In this document: positions 44,211 to 46,499 of the stretch, one piece after another
How positions within the stretch are numbered: position 1 is the first letter of the stretch
How the letters are laid out: each line of letters opens with the position of its first letter
Source of the DNA: Bigelowiella natans CCMP2755
Lineage: Eukaryota > Cercozoa > Chlorarachniophyceae
Assembly (NCBI GenBank): GCA_000320545.1
Contig: ADNK01001943.1
Span: 1-46,499 of the forward strand
Direction: 5' to 3'
DNA length: 46,499 nucleotides
The notes under the pieces: generated by a model
The model's database searches: none
What the model was told of the DNA's origin: nothing
Seen by the model: the letters and a program-made list of their open reading frames with translations, nothing else
Made by a program: the position numbers and the translations under genes

Positions 44211-45033
44211 CGTGTGTATAGTGCATGTATATAATAAGCTGGACGATGATGTGCGCAGGGCAGCCGTTACGCGGTTTTCACCAGCTTTATATTACCACTG
44301 TTGCCCTGGGATGTAACAACAAAAACAACAACAATTAACACCAACAACGCCTTGCCTCCCTTGCCCAGATTGCACGTGCTGCTTCTGAGGCTGTTTCGAG
44401 CTCTCACTCACATCCAATGCTTTGGGCGCCGGTGACGATGATGATAGTAGCAGTAGTAGTAGAAGTAGTAGTAGTAGCGGTGGTGGTGGTGGTGATGATA
44501 ATGATGAGTTATTGTAAGATAGATTCACATTATACACAACTCTCAAACGCAACTCTCTCTCTCTCTCTCTTTCTCTCTCCCCCACTCTCTCTCTCACTCT
44601 ATCTCACATACACATACACACACGCGCGCACGCACGCACGCAAATATGAATATGAGGGAAATTATTCTTCTCTCGCGTTAACAAGACACTGTAATCGCAA
44701 ATGTACGAACACGATCATGTGTCACATTTCCCTTCCCTTTCCAGTGCCCCCCCCCCCCCCCCCCCTTTAGCAGAAATTGGGTTCCTAAAAAAAATAAAGA
44801 GGGGGGGATTTGGCGCCCTTAAAGCTTCTCGGGTTTTTTTTACACTCTCTAAAAAAGTTTCCCTCTCCCCCCCCCCCCCCCCAAAAAAAAAAATTTTTTT
44901 TTTTCCCCCCCCCCCCCCCCCCCCAAGTCCAGGGTCTTTTCCTTCGAGGGAAAAATGATTTCAGAAAAACGCTCTTTTAATTTATGCATCCATATGTTAA
45001 GTAGATATGTTTGAGTAATCTTGAGGGAAGGCA

Positions 45034-45074
<41 letters not shown>

Positions 45075-45480
45075 ACATTCTATTTGAGACCTGCACCGCG
45101 ACCACTTCCCCACTGCCACGCTGCTATCGCACAACAGCTGAGCCTTCTCTTACATCGGGTATTGTTGTACAGGGGAAAGCAGCGATGGAGTGTTCCGCTC
45201 ATTGCGCGCTCAAGATGCGAGAGGTTGGTTTTCATGATTTGTGTCGCACTTGTTGCTCCGATGTGTTTTTCAACGCTCTGGAGGACGGCTGGTGCATGCA
45301 GGAGTCATTGGCGTTCGGTTGTGCTGTCTTATTCTCTGTCTTTCTTTTCTTCGGTCTCTTCTTCTTCCTCCTTCTCTCGCTCTTCCTCCTCTCCCACGCA
45401 CAGCAGCTGACATTTCTAATTGAAGATTTGAAAAAATAACTGCCGCCTGCCGCCACTAATTGCCATTATTCTAATTGTTA

Positions 45481-45525
<45 letters not shown>

Positions 45526-45924
45526 ATAATATATACATTATACATCTCCGAATAAGCACACCCCTGTCCTGATGGCCCGAGAAACTCCTCCTTCATTTTC
45601 TCACGGTCAACCATTGCAGGGGAGACCGACCTCCTCCGGCAGCGACTAGCAGCATCACGCGCAATGGCGACTATTGTTGTTATTGCCGTCGCTGCTGGTA
45701 CCTGCTGCTGGGACAAGGGAGTTGATACGTCTTTTATCGCTGTATTTCCCCCCCATGAATACAGCGAATAGAGCCTAGTCAAACACCCCACATACAAGCA
45801 GAATGTAGTTCTTCATCATAGCAGAGTCTTTTGTTTCTCATGCTCGCCAACCCCAACGCGGCCTCGTTACGCTGCCTCTTCTCCGCTGGCCTCCCCTTCA
45901 ATTTATAAATTATTGAGAATACGC

Positions 45925-45964
<40 letters not shown>

Positions 45965-46116
45965 TATTCATCTCTCGTGCCTACCAGATTTCGGAGCAGC
46001 TGACCTCCATTGAGGCCGAGGCGAGCAGCGCCGCGGCTGCTGTTGACGGCCCTCGAAAACTAGCGAAAGTCCTTACTGTAACGGCAGACGCCAGTCGAAA
46101 GTTCGTGCCAATCAGA
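36829..46116 (+). CDS. large unrecognised protein: coiled coil, RanBP2 zinc finger, low-complexity, J-domain-like segment (3' end not resolved)
   Basis: Exons in phase: 36829-36926, 37021-37108, 37176-37219, 37293-37360, 37439-37622, 37695-37755, 37957-38019, 38124-38453; then ~38972-39935, 40649-40809, 41161-41355, 41816-~42330, 42537-42617, 42767-43002, 43233-43460, 43583-44135, 44369-44431 and 45988-~46116. The N-terminus (MDEAGNGRNHAGEEMDPD) leads into a Lys/Glu coiled coil, then acidic segments. Exon 8 holds a textbook RanBP2 zinc finger (WVCRLC...N...CCLC). Later exons have Ser, Asp and Pro tracts and helical segments (e.g. WLTKHIFSRAPREVTRDALQ). Exons 14-15 resemble a J domain: YYAVLKARKEMTDAQLKKCY, then KAHRT where HPD is expected, then FQLVRDAYHAILRE. 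The join 38453-38972, the end of the 41816 exon and everything after 44431 are uncertain, so this could be two genes. The function is unknown. Confidence 0.58.
38580..38642. repeat. (CA)n(TA)n microsatellite in intron
   Basis: This CA run passing into a TA run lies downstream of the RanBP2-finger exon. Confidence 0.95.
40030..40178. repeat. (GAT)n and (GA)n microsatellites
   Basis: GAT/GGT repeats at about 40030-40100 and a GA run at about 40146-40174 lie in the presumed intron after the large Ser/Asp-rich exon. The region 39936-40648 holds no other supported feature. Confidence 0.9.
40893..40982. repeat. (CT)n(TG)n microsatellite in intron
   Basis: These CT and then TG runs lie between the exons ending at 40809 and starting at 41161. 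Confidence 0.95.
41477..41610. repeat. (CT)n(TG)n(GA)n compound microsatellite in intron
   Basis: About 130 nt of CT, TG and GA runs lie in the intron between 41355 and 41816. C-rich tracts lie immediately before the 41816 acceptor. Confidence 0.95.
42312..42510. repeat. (CTC)n, (TA)n and poly-C in intron
   Basis: A CTC run at about 42318-42362, a TA run at 42422-42450 and a C run at 42494-42509 lie before the acceptor at 42536. The CTC run blurs where the preceding coding exon ends. Confidence 0.85.
43176..43212. repeat. (TA)n microsatellite in intron
   Basis: This TA run lies between the two exons that encode the J-domain-like segment. A similar CA/TA run lies at 43503-43562 in the next intron. 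Confidence 0.95.
44168..44218. repeat. (TA)n(TG)n microsatellite in intron
   Basis: This TA and TG run lies in the intron between exons 43583-44135 and 44369-44431. A CT run lies at about 44552-44580 in the following stretch. Confidence 0.95.
44740..44945. other. stacked homopolymers, possible assembly artefact
   Basis: Runs of C, A, T and C follow one another (about 44865-44922: C block, 11 A, 12 T, C block), with further C and G runs nearby. No coding signal is seen. Such stacking is unusual even for this repeat-rich region. Confidence 0.6.
45035..45070. repeat. (TA)n microsatellite
   Basis: This TA run is one of three in the right-hand part of the window, with others at 45487-45523 and 45930-45957. 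Short candidate exons near 45138-45158 and 45411-45439 (ending LTFLIEDLKK and a stop) could not be placed in the gene model. Confidence 0.9.
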
Positions 46117-46499
46117 AGGGGGGGGGGGGGGGGGGGGGGGGGGTTTTGATAAAATATTTTGCGGGGTTATGCGAGAATTATTTTTCCCCCTCCCCGCCCG
46201 AGCCCCCGGGAGTCCCCCCCCCCCTTTTTTGGGGGGGGGGGGGGGTTTCTTGATGCGAGAGCGTATTCTCGCTTGAGGGTGCGTGTTCATGAGAAGAGCA
46301 AGAGGAAAAAAAGCCATTGGGTGACGTTCGCCGCCCGCGGACAGAGAACCCAACCCGGTCTAAGAATGAACCAAAGCAGACAGAGCTGCTTTCCCCGGGG
46401 ACCTGCGCTGCTTCCCGAAGACAAGTGGCCTCCTGGAATGTGGACTTTTATAAGGTTCCTGCACCGCTAAAAAAACGTAATAAATGCCCCTGTCTCGTG
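46117..46499. other. G/C homopolymer tract and window edge
   Basis: A G run of about 26 nt (46118-46143) and a C-T-G block (about 46215-46246) interrupt the sequence. Beyond them, open stretches continue to the end of the window (e.g. a frame through RQVASWNVDFYKVP after an AG at 46378), so the large gene may continue outside. Nothing definite can be called. Confidence 0.4.

Overview
The window is nuclear DNA of a eukaryotic microbe. The genes are split by many short GT-AG introns, with exons as small as 31 nt. Introns are full of (TA)n, (TG)n, (CT)n and poly-C tracts. One protein has a long Ser/Pro/Thr stalk of the SPTSAPSMTPSV type that is familiar from stramenopile and other algal or protist genomes. 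I suspect a stramenopile-like alga or protist, but the lineage cannot be fixed from this sequence. No bacterial operon, CRISPR array or viral block is visible.

Layout, left to right. (1) 803-~2030, minus: a basic protein I do not recognise. (2) 2887-4887, plus: an Mpv17/PMP22-family membrane protein with nine exons and an unseen 5' end. (3) 4990-8184: gene-poor DNA rich in TGCA, CATG and CTAG words. (4) 8185-13900: a complete Ty3/gypsy-type LTR retrotransposon on the minus strand, with 326-bp LTRs that look identical, one 1657-aa gag-pol frame and a GATT target duplication. (5) 14382-16796, plus: a complete nine-exon gamma-glutamyl hydrolase. (6) 16797-18246: a CTAG-dense spacer with two MITE-like repeats. 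(7) 18247-25052, minus: a 24-exon, 1071-aa predicted cell-surface protein (signal peptide, seven RCC1-type blades, a LamG/concanavalin-like domain, a mucin-like stalk, one membrane span and a basic tail).

(8) 25383-29617: a Mutator-like (MULE) DNA transposon with ~115-bp inverted ends, imperfect 10-bp target duplications and a broken transposase. An intron-like stretch of it holds a tRNA-like sequence in permuted order (T arm and CCA before the D arm). The DNA flanking its right end is a fragment resembling the first exon of gene 7, so the MULE apparently landed in a partial duplicate of that gene. (9) 29815-32054: a second DNA transposon with 44-bp inverted ends and 8-bp target duplications (hAT-like), carrying a two-exon gene of unknown function. 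(10) 33744-36095, minus: a complete 13-exon protein with five CCCH zinc fingers. (11) 36096-36828: a divergent promoter region. (12) 36829 to near the right edge, plus: a long multi-exon gene whose product combines coiled coil, a RanBP2-type zinc finger, low-complexity acidic and serine tracts, and a J-domain-like segment without the HPD motif.

Host functions point to folate metabolism (GGH), an organelle membrane (Mpv17), the cell surface (RCC1-LamG protein) and RNA binding (CCCH). I see no shared pathway. About a quarter of the window is mobile DNA. Exon joins were derived by hand from reading frame and splice-site phase. The total coding lengths of the GGH, RCC1-LamG and CCCH models are exact multiples of three, which supports those models.
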